Positions 17,931-25,695 of a stretch of 64,000 bases of DNA are shown piece by piece (position 1 is the first letter of the stretch; each line of letters begins with the position of its first letter). A model generated the notes under the pieces. It did no database searches and was not told the origin of the DNA. It was given only the letters and a program-made list of their open reading frames with translations. A program made the translations under genes and the position numbers. Source of the stretch: Leeuwenhoekiella sp. MAR_2009_132. GTDB lineage: Bacteria; Bacteroidota; Bacteroidia; Flavobacteriales; Flavobacteriaceae. Where the stretch lies: contig NZ_JHZY01000004.1 of NCBI RefSeq assembly GCF_000687915.1, positions 878,001 through 942,000 of the forward strand, read 5' to 3'.

Positions 17931-20016
17931 GAGCTAGTTGATTTTTTCGGTAAACATCTGCCCTGCTAAAGAATGCATTTGCATCAGAAAGATACGATTC
18001 AGCAAAGTCTTTAGTTGGCTCGTTATTCTGTATTTGATAAACTAATTCTGCAAAGGTTTTATCTATGGAAAGTGTAGCGTCTTCCTTAAACGTCTCATCA
18101 AATTCAGCAATAATATTTGCCTGTGTATTTGTCTTTACATTTTCTGAAAGTAAAATCGCCTTAGCTCCATTAACCAGACTTGCATACGTATGATATACGC
18201 TATCTGCCCAGCGTTTTTCTTCAAAAGATTCTATCGCACTTCCCAGTTTATCTTTAGCTTCTAAAAGTAGTGTTTGCACCAGATCAATTACTACACCAGC
18301 ACACTCACCTACTCCTACTTCCTGAATATACTTCTCATCATTACCCCAGTCTATAAAGTCTGATGCAACCAGGTTGTCTGTATCTGAAAACGGTTTTAAG
18401 AAATCATAAAAATAACGCTGCCCCTTCTCATCATAATAACTTAGAAAATCTAAATCACCAGCATTCTCCTTATAATCATCAAGAATTCCACGTAGCGCCT
18501 GAGGTCCTCGTTTACTAGGAATTTTTATGACTTTATCTGCAAAACGACCCTGACCATCACCAACTACACCACCACCTAATAAAACCTGAAGTGCGGGAGC
18601 TACTAATTTATCTGGAGTACGTACAGACATCCCCTGAAAACCAATGTGTGCCATATTATGTTGCCCACAGGCATTCATACAACCACTTATCTTAATCGTG
18701 ATTTCTTTATTGTTTAAATATTCAGGATATTCTGCAATAAGAACATCTTCTAATTTATCTGCAATACCGGTACTACTTGCAATCCCTAAATTACAAGTGT
18801 CTGTACCGGGACATGCAGTAATATCTGCGGTAGTTTCATATCCCGGACGAGCAAAACCAAGATTGGCTAGTTGTGAGTAGAAAAAAGGAATTGCCCCTTC
18901 CGGTATATGTCTTAATAAGATATTTTGACGCAGGGTGAATCGCAACTCATCACCTGCATATTTTTTAATTAATCCTGCTAAAGCACGTGCCTTTTCAGTA
19001 GAAAAATCACCTAATTTAACTTTGATTCCTATAGCTACTAATCCGTTTTGCTTTTGCTTAAAAACATTGGTAGCTTTCCAGGCTGCATAAGCTTTAAGGT
19101 CTTCAATTGTTACCTGTGGTGCTTCCATTAAAGGAGCTGTAATTTCTTTTTCAAATTCTGCGGTATCAATCTCAAAAGTTTTATAAGCAAGTGCTTTCTG
19201 CTCTTCTTCCACTAAGGCCATAAAACCATCTACTCCCAGATCTTTTATAAGGAATTTCATACGTGCCTTAAGACGACGTGCACGCTCACCGTGACGGTCA
19301 AAAACACGTAACACACCTTCAATTAAAGGAATTAGTTGGTTCACCGGTAAAAACTCATGTAAGGTATCTGCGTGACGCGGTTGTGATCCTAAACCACCAC
19401 CCAACATCACTTTAAAACCACGTGCACCATCTTTAATCTTGGGTATAAAACCTAAATCATGAATAAATGCCAATGCAGAATCATCGTCTGTAGATGAAAA
19501 CGACATTTTAAATTTTCTACCCATTTCCTGAGAAATAGGGTTCCGTAGAAAATACTGAAAAGTCGCGTGAGCATATGGTGTCGTATCAAACGCTTCATCA
19601 GGATTTATACCTGCATCTGGACTTGCAGTAACGTTACGTACGGTATTACCACAAGCTTCACGAAGTGTTACATCACTTTTCTCAAGTTCTGCCCACAATT
19701 CTGGAGTACGATCTAAACTCACATAGTGAATCTGAATATCCTGACGTGTGGTTATATGTAGTTTTCCTCTAGAATACTCATCAGAAACATCAGAAATACG
19801 CAAAAGCTGATCACTAGTAACCTTACCATAGGGTAATTTTATACGTATCATCTGCACTCCTTCCTGACGCTGACCGTAAACACCTCTTGCAAGTCTAAGA
19901 CTTCTAAAACGCTCTTCATCTATCTTTCCATCTTTAAAAAGCTTGATTTTACGCTCAAGTTCTATGATGTCTTTTTCTACAACCGGGTTTTCTATTTCTG
20001 TTCTGAAGCTTTGCAT
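17920..20016 (-). CDS. Ferredoxin-type sulfite/nitrite reductase with C-terminal HEPN-like extension
   Basis: Siroheme and [4Fe-4S] reductase, most likely assimilatory sulfite reductase (six-electron reduction to sulfide). Two ferredoxin-like and two siroheme repeats fill residues 40-545. The cluster cysteines are C402, C408 (TACPGTDTC), C446 and C450 (SGCMNAC). Residues 570-698 form an additional all-helical domain that resembles HEPN proteins, absent from ordinary SiR. The neighbours (cysDNH, siroheme synthesis, FNR) argue for sulfite rather than nitrite. A palindrome at 20049-20071, just before the start, is the probable operator. The role of the extension is unknown. Confidence 0.9.
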   Translation of the reverse strand: MQSFRTEIENPVVEKDIIELERKIKLFKDGKIDEERFRSLRLARGVYGQRQEGVQMIRIKLPYGKVTSDQLLRISDVSDEYSRGKLHITTRQDIQIHYVSLDRTPELWAELEKSDVTLREACGNTVRNVTASPDAGINPDEAFDTTPYAHATFQYFLRNPISQEMGRKFKMSFSSTDDDSALAFIHDLGFIPKIKDGARGFKVMLGGGLGSQPRHADTLHEFLPVNQLIPLIEGVLRVFDRHGERARRLKARMKFLIKDLGVDGFMALVEEEQKALAYKTFEIDTAEFEKEITAPLMEAPQVTIEDLKAYAAWKATNVFKQKQNGLVAIGIKVKLGDFSTEKARALAGLIKKYAGDELRFTLRQNILLRHIPEGAIPFFYSQLANLGFARPGYETTADITACPGTDTCNLGIASSTGIADKLEDVLIAEYPEYLNNKEITIKISGCMNACGQHNMAHIGFQGMSVRTPDKLVAPALQVLLGGGVVGDGQGRFADKVIKIPSKRGPQALRGILDDYKENAGDLDFLSYYDEKGQRYFYDFLKPFSDTDNLVASDFIDWGNDEKYIQEVGVGECAGVVIDLVQTLLLEAKDKLGSAIESFEEKRWADSVYHTYASLVNGAKAILLSENVKTNTQANIIAEFDETFKEDATLSIDKTFAELVYQIQNNEPTKDFAESYLSDANAFFSRADVYRKNQLAHAN

Positions 20017-20048
20017 AGCTTTTGTATTATATTTTTATAATTCATTTT

Positions 20049-20071
20049 AATCCTATGGGTGAAATAGGATT
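20049..20071 (-). promoter_or_regulatory. Putative Rrf2 operator before sir
   Basis: Perfect inverted repeat AATCCTA-N9-TAGGATT, 33 bases before the sir start. The same repeat with the same 9-base spacer occurs at 23305-23327 before the DUF2061-cysHDN operon, and the Rrf2 gene lies between the two regulated units and metZ. I see no third copy in the window. Binding by that regulator is inferred. Confidence 0.7.
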
Positions 20072-20073
20072 TT

Positions 20074-20106
20074 AGCAAAAAAGGATGCTTAAAATTATCA
20101 TCCTTT
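20074..20106 (-). terminator. Terminator after cysN
   Basis: On the minus strand AAAGGATG and CATCCTTT form an 8-bp stem with an 11-base loop followed by TTTTG. It begins 13 bases after the cysN stop and ends just before the sir operator, so it separates the cys and sir transcripts. Confidence 0.65.
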
Positions 20107-20118
20107 CATCTGCGATTG

Positions 20119-21363
20119 TTAACCTATAAAACCAACTCCAGCAGTTGTGTTGCTCTGTGTATCAATTAAGATAAAAGAACCCCCTGCTTTATTATCGGCG
20201 TAATTGTCAAAAAATAAATTCTTACTCAATTTAAAGTTAACCTTACCTATCTCGTTTAGCGTGAGTTGATTTTTAGAAGTATCTTCTCCAGAATAATCAG
20301 TGGCAATAATACTTTCTATACTATCTATCTTGGCTAAAATTCGGTTCGAGTTATGCTGTATCTCATATTTTGCACCGGGAACTAATGCTTTCCCATCCAT
20401 CCAACAAACTGCTGCTTTTAATGTCTTAGAAGATTGTGGCACCTCATCAGACTTCACTAAAACATCACCTCTAGTCACATTTATATCGTCTTCTAACGTA
20501 ATAGAAACCGAACTTCCTGCTATAGCCTCATCATACTGCTCATTAAAAAATTCTATAGTTTTAATTTTAGAAGAAGTTAATGATGGGAGAACCGTTACAG
20601 CATCTCCTACTTTAAGACTGCTTCCATAAATTTTACCTGCATAACCGCGATAATCGTGAAATTCATCTTTTTTAGGTCGTATAACTGTTTGTACAGGAAA
20701 ACGAGCTGCTGTTAATTCATCTTGCTCGGGCTGTAGTTCTTCAAGATAATCCAGAACACTCACCCCATCATACCAGGACATAACATTTGTTTCCTTTGCA
20801 ACATTATCCCCTTTTAACGCACTTATAGGAATAAAAGTTATCTGCTGATCGTCATAACTACTTTGAGCATTAAGCTTCTCAAAATCTGCTTTAATATTCT
20901 CAAAAACCTGTTGATCGTAATCAACCAGATCCATTTTATTTACCGCAACAATCACATGTTTTACGCGCAGCAAATTATTGATAAAAAAATGGCGGTACGT
21001 TTGTTCGATCACGCCTTTACGAGCATCTATTAATATGATTGAAGCCTGCGCCTGTGAAGCACCGGTAACCATATTACGCGTATATTCTACGTGACCCGGT
21101 GTGTCTGCAATGATGTAACTTTTCTTTTTTGTAGAAAAATAAATGTGAGCCACGTCAATGGTAATTCCTTGTTCACGTTCTGCTACTAAACCATCTGTAG
21201 CTAACGAAAAATCAAGATAATCGTATCCTTTTTTCTTACTGTTGCGCTCAATGGCCTCAAGTTTATCGTCTGTTAGCGACTTTGTATCGTAAAGCAAGCG
21301 CCCTATCAAGGTACTTTTTCCATCATCTACACTACCTGCTGTTGCTATTTTTAGAACTTCCAT
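20119..21363 (-). CDS. cysN: Sulfate adenylyltransferase subunit 1 (GTPase)
   Basis: GTPase subunit of ATP sulfurylase, which with CysD makes adenosine 5'-phosphosulfate from sulfate and ATP. The 414-residue protein has the P-loop GSVDDGKST, the switch motif DTPGHVEYTRNM and the guanine-specificity motif NKMD. Elongation-factor-like beta-barrel domains follow. There is no fused CysC kinase domain at the C-terminus, unlike the NodQ type. It follows cysD after a 102-base spacer holding an inverted repeat. It is last in the DUF2061-cysH-cysD-cysN operon. Confidence 0.96.
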   Translation of the reverse strand: MEVLKIATAGSVDDGKSTLIGRLLYDTKSLTDDKLEAIERNSKKKGYDYLDFSLATDGLVAEREQGITIDVAHIYFSTKKKSYIIADTPGHVEYTRNMVTGASQAQASIILIDARKGVIEQTYRHFFINNLLRVKHVIVAVNKMDLVDYDQQVFENIKADFEKLNAQSSYDDQQITFIPISALKGDNVAKETNVMSWYDGVSVLDYLEELQPEQDELTAARFPVQTVIRPKKDEFHDYRGYAGKIYGSSLKVGDAVTVLPSLTSSKIKTIEFFNEQYDEAIAGSSVSITLEDDINVTRGDVLVKSDEVPQSSKTLKAAVCWMDGKALVPGAKYEIQHNSNRILAKIDSIESIIATDYSGEDTSKNQLTLNEIGKVNFKLSKNLFFDNYADNKAGGSFILIDTQSNTTAGVGFIG

Positions 21364-21403
21364 TTTTATATTTCCCGTCCCTCTTTATGAGAAAGAGTTT
21401 TGT

Positions 21404-21477
21404 GGGTATTTTTAATTCGTATTCGTTTTCTTTAAGCCTATTGAATATTCTCGTGTCTTATAAGACTAAAAATACCC
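21404..21477. repeat. Inverted repeat around the cysD-cysN spacer
   Basis: GGGTATTTTTA (21404-21414) and TAAAAATACCC (21467-21477) are perfect 11-base complements 52 bases apart, the second reaching into the end of cysD. The left arm extended to GGGTATTTTTAATT recurs before metF at 9286. It may fold in the mRNA between cysD and cysN or be a small element remnant. Confidence 0.45.
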
Positions 21478-22365
21478 TTGTTGCTTGCGCTTTTCCATTG
21501 CTGCTTCAGAGCGCTTATCATCTATACGTGCTCCTCGTTCTGAAATAGTAGAAACTTTAATTTCACTAACAATACGTTCTATTGTGTCTGCTTCAGATTC
21601 TACAGCCGCCGTACACGTCATATCGCCTACCGTTCTAAAACGTACAATACGCTCTAAAACTTCTTCATCTTCTTCTCTATATACATACTTTGATGCACTC
21701 CAGATTAAACCGTCACGCACAAATGTTTTACGCTTGTGCGAAAAATATATAGATGGAATTTCAATTTGCTCTTGCTCTATATAACTCCATACATCAAGTT
21801 CTGTCCAGTTTGAAATAGGGAAAACACGTACGTTTTGACCGATTTCAATCTTTCCGTTTAAAAGATCGAATAACTCTGGACGCTGATTTTTCTCATCCCA
21901 TTGTCCAAAATCATCTCGTACCGAAAAAATACGTTCTTTAGCTCTTGCTTTTTCTTCGTCACGACGTGCGCCACCTATACAAGCATCAAATTTAAATTCT
22001 TCAATTGCATCTAAAAGTGTCGTGGTCTGAAGCATATTTCGGCTTGAATATTTACCGGTTTCTTCAGTTACTTTACCTGCATCAATCGCATCCTGTACGT
22101 TGCGCACAATTAAATTCAACCCTAATTCTTCTACGAGACGATCTCTAAATTCTATAGTTTCAGGGAAGTTATGACCGGTATCAACGTGCAAAAGTGGAAA
22201 CGGAATTTTACCCGGATAAAAAGCTTTTTGCGCTAAACGCACTAAGGTAATACTGTCCTTTCCTCCTGAAAATAACAATACCGGATTTTCAAACTGAGCC
22301 ACTACTTCTCTAAAGATGTAAATAGCTTCGCTTTCTAATGCATTTGTTTTTAAAATCTTACTCAT
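21466..22365 (-). CDS. cysD: Sulfate adenylyltransferase subunit 2
   Basis: ATP-pyrophosphatase subunit of ATP sulfurylase. The 299-residue protein contains the PP-loop SGGKDS near residue 34 (LLFSGGKDSITLVRLA), the CIGGARRDEEKARAKERIFS segment and the C-terminal SERGARIDDKRSEAAMEKRKQQGYF-type tail that defines CysD. Length is normal. It begins 12 bases after cysH. It acts as a heterodimer with CysN, the next gene. Confidence 0.97.
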   Translation of the reverse strand: MSKILKTNALESEAIYIFREVVAQFENPVLLFSGGKDSITLVRLAQKAFYPGKIPFPLLHVDTGHNFPETIEFRDRLVEELGLNLIVRNVQDAIDAGKVTEETGKYSSRNMLQTTTLLDAIEEFKFDACIGGARRDEEKARAKERIFSVRDDFGQWDEKNQRPELFDLLNGKIEIGQNVRVFPISNWTELDVWSYIEQEQIEIPSIYFSHKRKTFVRDGLIWSASKYVYREEDEEVLERIVRFRTVGDMTCTAAVESEADTIERIVSEIKVSTISERGARIDDKRSEAAMEKRKQQGYF

Positions 22366-22377
22366 TGTATGCTTGTT

Positions 22378-23001
22378 TTAGGCGTGTAAGCCACACTCCC
22401 GATTCTCCAAAACTTTTGTTGGATCAAAATATTTATGTTCGTTTGGCAGGTTGTGTTCTGCCAAAAAAGTATCTAATTCTTCGTCGCTATAGTAGTAAAA
22501 CGGACTCACTTTTAATACACCATCAGCTCCCAGACTCAATATATCTAAGTTGTCACGATGTGCCGTTTGCCCCTTTCTAAGATTTGTAAACCACACATCT
22601 GGTTTATGATTTGCCATAGCTCTTTTAAATGGCTCAAGCTTTACCTGCTCTGTAAACACCTTATGTAATGGATCGTCTATTTGCGGAATACCCATTACAA
22701 CATCTCGATGTGAAGTTGTTTGTTTTGGGACATATAAGTCAACGCTCAACTCGAGAAGCTTAATAACCTCTTCAGCGTGTCTATAGGTATTAGGTGTATT
22801 ATAACCCGTATCACACCACACTACCGGAATATCTTTTTGAGCCTTGCTGGCCGCAAATAATATTGCAGCTTCATAAGGTCTAAAATTAGTAGTAACCACA
22901 GGATTGTTTGCATTCTCAACAGCCCATTCTGCAATTTCTAAAGGCGATTTAGCTCTCAAATCAGCATTTAACTGCTGTAGTTCTTCAGTTGAATAACTCA
23001 T
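22378..23001 (-). CDS. cysH: Phosphoadenosine phosphosulfate reductase (CysH family)
   Basis: Thioredoxin-dependent reduction of activated sulfate to sulfite. The 207-residue protein has the PP-loop-like FAASKAQKDIPVVWCDTGYN region and ends with the catalytic ECGLHA motif. The paired cysteines (CC and CxxC) that bind an iron-sulfur cluster in APS reductases are absent, so by motif it is the PAPS-type enzyme. That needs an APS kinase, which is not in this operon. It overlaps the DUF2061 gene by one base (TAATG), which indicates coupled translation. Confidence 0.93.
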   Translation of the reverse strand: MSYSTEELQQLNADLRAKSPLEIAEWAVENANNPVVTTNFRPYEAAILFAASKAQKDIPVVWCDTGYNTPNTYRHAEEVIKLLELSVDLYVPKQTTSHRDVVMGIPQIDDPLHKVFTEQVKLEPFKRAMANHKPDVWFTNLRKGQTAHRDNLDILSLGADGVLKVSPFYYYSDEELDTFLAEHNLPNEHKYFDPTKVLENRECGLHA

Positions 23002-23273
23002 TATTTACCCCAGTTTATAGTGTTCCAAAGACGCTCGTGAAAAAAGTATAATACCATTTTAGTAACTAATTCAATAGCTCCTATAGAAAATGCCAAAGCC
23101 AGTGTTCCGGTTACAAACCAGGAAATTAGTATGGTATCTATAGTACCCACTAACCTCCAGCTAATAGATTTAACAACACTTCGTAAAGGTTTCTCTGAAG
23201 TGGTATCTTTTTTATAGGTCGCCTTCTCTGGCTTGTCTGTGCGGCTTTCGCTATATACGTGATCTAAAATCAT
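23001..23273 (-). CDS. DUF2061 membrane protein, first gene of the cys operon
   Basis: Small membrane protein of 90 residues with the DUF2061 core (SVVKSISWRLVGTIDTILISW) and two membrane helices, ending HERLWNTINWGK. Family members are repeatedly found with sulfate assimilation genes in Bacteroidota; a sulfate or thiol transport or accessory role is possible but not shown. The N-terminal 30 residues are charged and cytosolic. It starts 32 bases after the palindromic operator and overlaps cysH by one base. Confidence 0.85.
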   Translation of the reverse strand: MILDHVYSESRTDKPEKATYKKDTTSEKPLRSVVKSISWRLVGTIDTILISWFVTGTLALAFSIGAIELVTKMVLYFFHERLWNTINWGK

Positions 23274-23304
23274 ATCTCAACTACTAAATTCTGTATTTTA
23301 CTTT

Positions 23305-23327
23305 AATCCTATCGATTTAGTAGGATT
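23305..23327 (-). promoter_or_regulatory. Putative Rrf2 operator before the cys operon
   Basis: AATCCTA-N9-TAGGATT, identical in both arms and spacer length to the site before sir. It lies at or just after the transcription start predicted from the promoter at 23334-23365, which is a typical position for a repressor. The Rrf2 gene starts 0.5 kb upstream on the same strand. Confidence 0.72.
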
Positions 23328-23333
23328 ATAAAG

Positions 23334-23365
23334 CAAAAGTATACTTCGTGCCTTTTGTGACCAAA
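23334..23365 (-). promoter_or_regulatory. Promoter of the DUF2061-cysHDN operon
   Basis: On the minus strand TTTG (23362-23365), a 20-base spacer and TACTTTTG (23334-23341) match the Bacteroidetes -33 and -7 boxes fully. The start would fall near 23328, on the edge of the operator. Confidence 0.7.
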
Positions 23366-23435
23366 TATTTTAGATATTTTTTTGAAACTTTTAAGTGATT
23401 TTCAGCATTTAAGCGATAAATCAAGAATTCTGCAA

Positions 23436-23849
23436 CTATTCCTTTATTAGATCTGCTAATGTGTTATTATTAAGCACAGCCAGATTACTGTCTCGTAACT
23501 GCACCATTAAACTATGTACCGAACATGCGGTCTCATCAGGGCAATCATCACATTTTTCGTAGAAATTTAAACTTACACAAGGCACCATAGAAACCGGACC
23601 TTCAAGAATACGCATCACCTCAACCATTTTAATGTCTGCCGGTTGTCTGCGTAGATAGTAGCCACCACCTTTTCCTTTCTTACTTCCTAAAAAACCGGCT
23701 TTACGCAAGGTAAGCATAATGCTTTCTAGAAATTTTTGAGAGATATTTTCACTCTTAGCTATGGCTCCTATTTGCACAGGATCTTCACCCTTATGCTTTG
23801 CCACATAGGCTAGCGCCTTTAAACCGTACTTTGTTTTTTTAGATAACAC
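23436..23849 (-). CDS. Rrf2 family transcriptional regulator, likely of sulfur assimilation
   Basis: Winged-helix Rrf2 protein of 137 residues. The N-terminal HTH runs over residues 1-60 with the wing GKGGGYYLRR. Cysteines at 91, 100, 103 and 109 sit where IscR-type members hold an iron-sulfur cluster, though the spacing differs from IscR. Other Rrf2 regulators such as CymR control cysteine genes. Its position between metZ and the cys operon, and the two matching palindromes at 20049 and 23305, suggest that it represses sulfate and sulfite reduction. The signal (cluster state or a sulfur metabolite) is unknown. Confidence 0.87.
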   Translation of the reverse strand: MLSKKTKYGLKALAYVAKHKGEDPVQIGAIAKSENISQKFLESIMLTLRKAGFLGSKKGKGGGYYLRRQPADIKMVEVMRILEGPVSMVPCVSLNFYEKCDDCPDETACSVHSLMVQLRDSNLAVLNNNTLADLIKE

Positions 23850-23878
23850 AGCCTAAAAGTATGCAAAAAGTTATTATT

Positions 23879-25045
23879 CTAAGCTTTTAAGGCTTGATCC
23901 AGATCTGCAATGATATCTTCTACGTGCTCAAGACCTACCGAACAACGTACTAAACCATCTGTAATACCTACTTCGAGGCGGTCTTCTTCAGCCAATTTAC
24001 TGTGCGTAGTAGAAGCGGGATGCGTAACAATCGTGCGGGTATCTCCTAGATTTGCTGAAAGCGAGCACATTTTAATCGCATTTAAGAAATTACGACCGGC
24101 ATCAATGCCTCCTTTTACTTCAAAGGCAACAATGTTACCTCCTAAACGCATTTGTTTTTTAGCCACTTCGTACTGAGGATGTGATTTTAAGAAGGGATAT
24201 TTTACCATATTCACTTTATCGTGGCTTTCTAAGAACTCCGCAACTTTAAGTGCGTTTTCGCAATGACGATCTGCTCGCACGTGAAGTGTTTCTAAACTTT
24301 TTGAAAGCACCCAGGCATTAAACGGTGATAATGCCGGCCCGGTATTACGGGCAAATAAATAAATCTCACGTACTAAATCTGAACGCCCTACAGTCACGCC
24401 ACCTAAAACGCGCCCCTGACCATCAATCATTTTTGTTGCAGAATGAATTACCAAATCTGCACCAAATTTAATAGGCTGTTGTAAATACGGAGTCGCAAAA
24501 CAGTTATCAACTACAAAAATAAGATTGTGCTTTTTTGCTAAGTCCCCTAAATACTGAAGATCCAAGACATCACAACCGGGGTTTGTAGGCGATTCTACAT
24601 AAAGAATTTTAGTTTCGGGCTTGATGAGACGTTCTGCTTTATCTACCTCATCTACTTTAAAATAAGAGGTTTCAATATTCCATTTTGGAAGGTATTTTGT
24701 AAAGAGCGTATGGGTAGATCCAAAAACTGAACGTGCTGAAACAATATGATCGCCACTATCTAAAAGCGCAGCAAAAGTTGAAAACACCGCTGCCATACCT
24801 GTTGCAAATGCATAACCAGATTCGGCTCCCTCCAGCTTGCAGATTTTATCTACAAACTCACTGGTATTTGGGTTTGTAAAACGGCTGTAAATATTACGGT
24901 CTTTCTCTTCGGTAAACGATGCGCGCATATCTTCTGCATCCTCAAAAACAAAACTGGAAGTAAGGTATAAAGGCACAGAATGCTCTAAAAATTCACTTCG
25001 GTTTAATTGGGTGCGTATCGCTTCAGTTTCAAAATGCTTGCTCAT
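23879..25045 (-). CDS. metZ: O-succinyl/acetylhomoserine sulfhydrylase-type PLP enzyme (MetZ-like)
   Basis: PLP enzyme of the Cys/Met metabolism family, 388 residues. The PLP lysine lies in HSATKMIDGQGRVLGG; the DGQGR sequence is typical of MetZ-type sulfhydrylases. The substrate would be acylated homoserine plus sulfide, giving homocysteine. A cystathionine gamma-synthase or gamma-lyase activity cannot be excluded. It is a second homocysteine-forming candidate besides MetY at 29148. It lies 29 bases upstream of the Rrf2 gene on the same strand, so the regulator may be cotranscribed. No own riboswitch is visible; the 217-base spacer before it holds AT-rich TAGA repeats. Confidence 0.82.
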   Translation of the reverse strand: MSKHFETEAIRTQLNRSEFLEHSVPLYLTSSFVFEDAEDMRASFTEEKDRNIYSRFTNPNTSEFVDKICKLEGAESGYAFATGMAAVFSTFAALLDSGDHIVSARSVFGSTHTLFTKYLPKWNIETSYFKVDEVDKAERLIKPETKILYVESPTNPGCDVLDLQYLGDLAKKHNLIFVVDNCFATPYLQQPIKFGADLVIHSATKMIDGQGRVLGGVTVGRSDLVREIYLFARNTGPALSPFNAWVLSKSLETLHVRADRHCENALKVAEFLESHDKVNMVKYPFLKSHPQYEVAKKQMRLGGNIVAFEVKGGIDAGRNFLNAIKMCSLSANLGDTRTIVTHPASTTHSKLAEEDRLEVGITDGLVRCSVGLEHVEDIIADLDQALKA

Positions 25046-25051
25046 TACTTT

Positions 25052-25262
25052 CTTAGATGTTAGATAATAGACATTAGATTTGAGATACTCGTTTTGATGA
25101 TCTAATCAGATGTCTAAAATCCTGTTTCATTTTTTTGTGGTCTTTAAAAGGTTAGAACGTTTAATCGTAATATCGTTAATCCCCTCTTATACTTCACTTT
25201 AAGACCCTTTCTTTTCTATTTTGTATTCTTTTATCTAAAATCTTAAGTCTTAGATATCAAAT
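25052..25262. repeat. Degenerate TTAGAT/ATCTAA repeat tract
   Basis: The spacer between the OsmC gene and metZ has several imperfect units such as TTAGATGTTAGAT, AGACATTAGATTT and, in reverse orientation, ATCTAAAATCTTAAGTCT. Units face each other from the two ends of the spacer (25052-25120 and 25231-25262). It has no coding potential. It may be a slipped simple repeat or a remnant of an interspersed element. Confidence 0.4.
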
Positions 25263-25685
25263 CTACTCGACTTCTTCGCCGTTTAAAAACACCTTGTAAG
25301 TGATATCTACACCTGCCTGTAAGGTAATTGAAACCGAACAATATTTCTCAAAACTTAATTTTGCGGCGCGCAATGCTTTTTCCGGCGGAATGTCTCCTTC
25401 TAAATACACGTGTACACGCATCGCTTCAAAAGGCTTGGCACCTCCTACTTCTTTGCGATCACCTTCTATTTCCACGTGATATGAATCTACCTCTAGCTTT
25501 TGCTTTTTTAAGATTGAAATGATATCAATAGCACTACAGCTACCTACACCCATAAGAAGTAATTCCATAGGGCTACTACCCTGAACCACATCTCCGGTTT
25601 TATTATCTATCATCACCGAATTGCCTGAAGCTCCTTTTGCTTCAAACAGGTAATCGGTGTTTTTACGTTCAAGTGTAACTTTCAT
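25263..25685 (-). CDS. OsmC family protein
   Basis: Predicted thiol-dependent peroxidase-like OsmC/Ohr family protein of 140 residues. One cysteine is in GVGSCSAIDI near residue 52 and the other in FEKYCSVSITL near residue 117, the usual two reactive positions. Such YhfA-like OsmC proteins are widely found beside methionine genes. It begins ten bases after the fusion gene and is likely in the metY-fusion transcript. The substrate is not known. Confidence 0.87.
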   Translation of the reverse strand: MKVTLERKNTDYLFEAKGASGNSVMIDNKTGDVVQGSSPMELLLMGVGSCSAIDIISILKKQKLEVDSYHVEIEGDRKEVGGAKPFEAMRVHVYLEGDIPPEKALRAAKLSFEKYCSVSITLQAGVDITYKVFLNGEEVE

Positions 25686-25695
25686 GTTGTATTAT

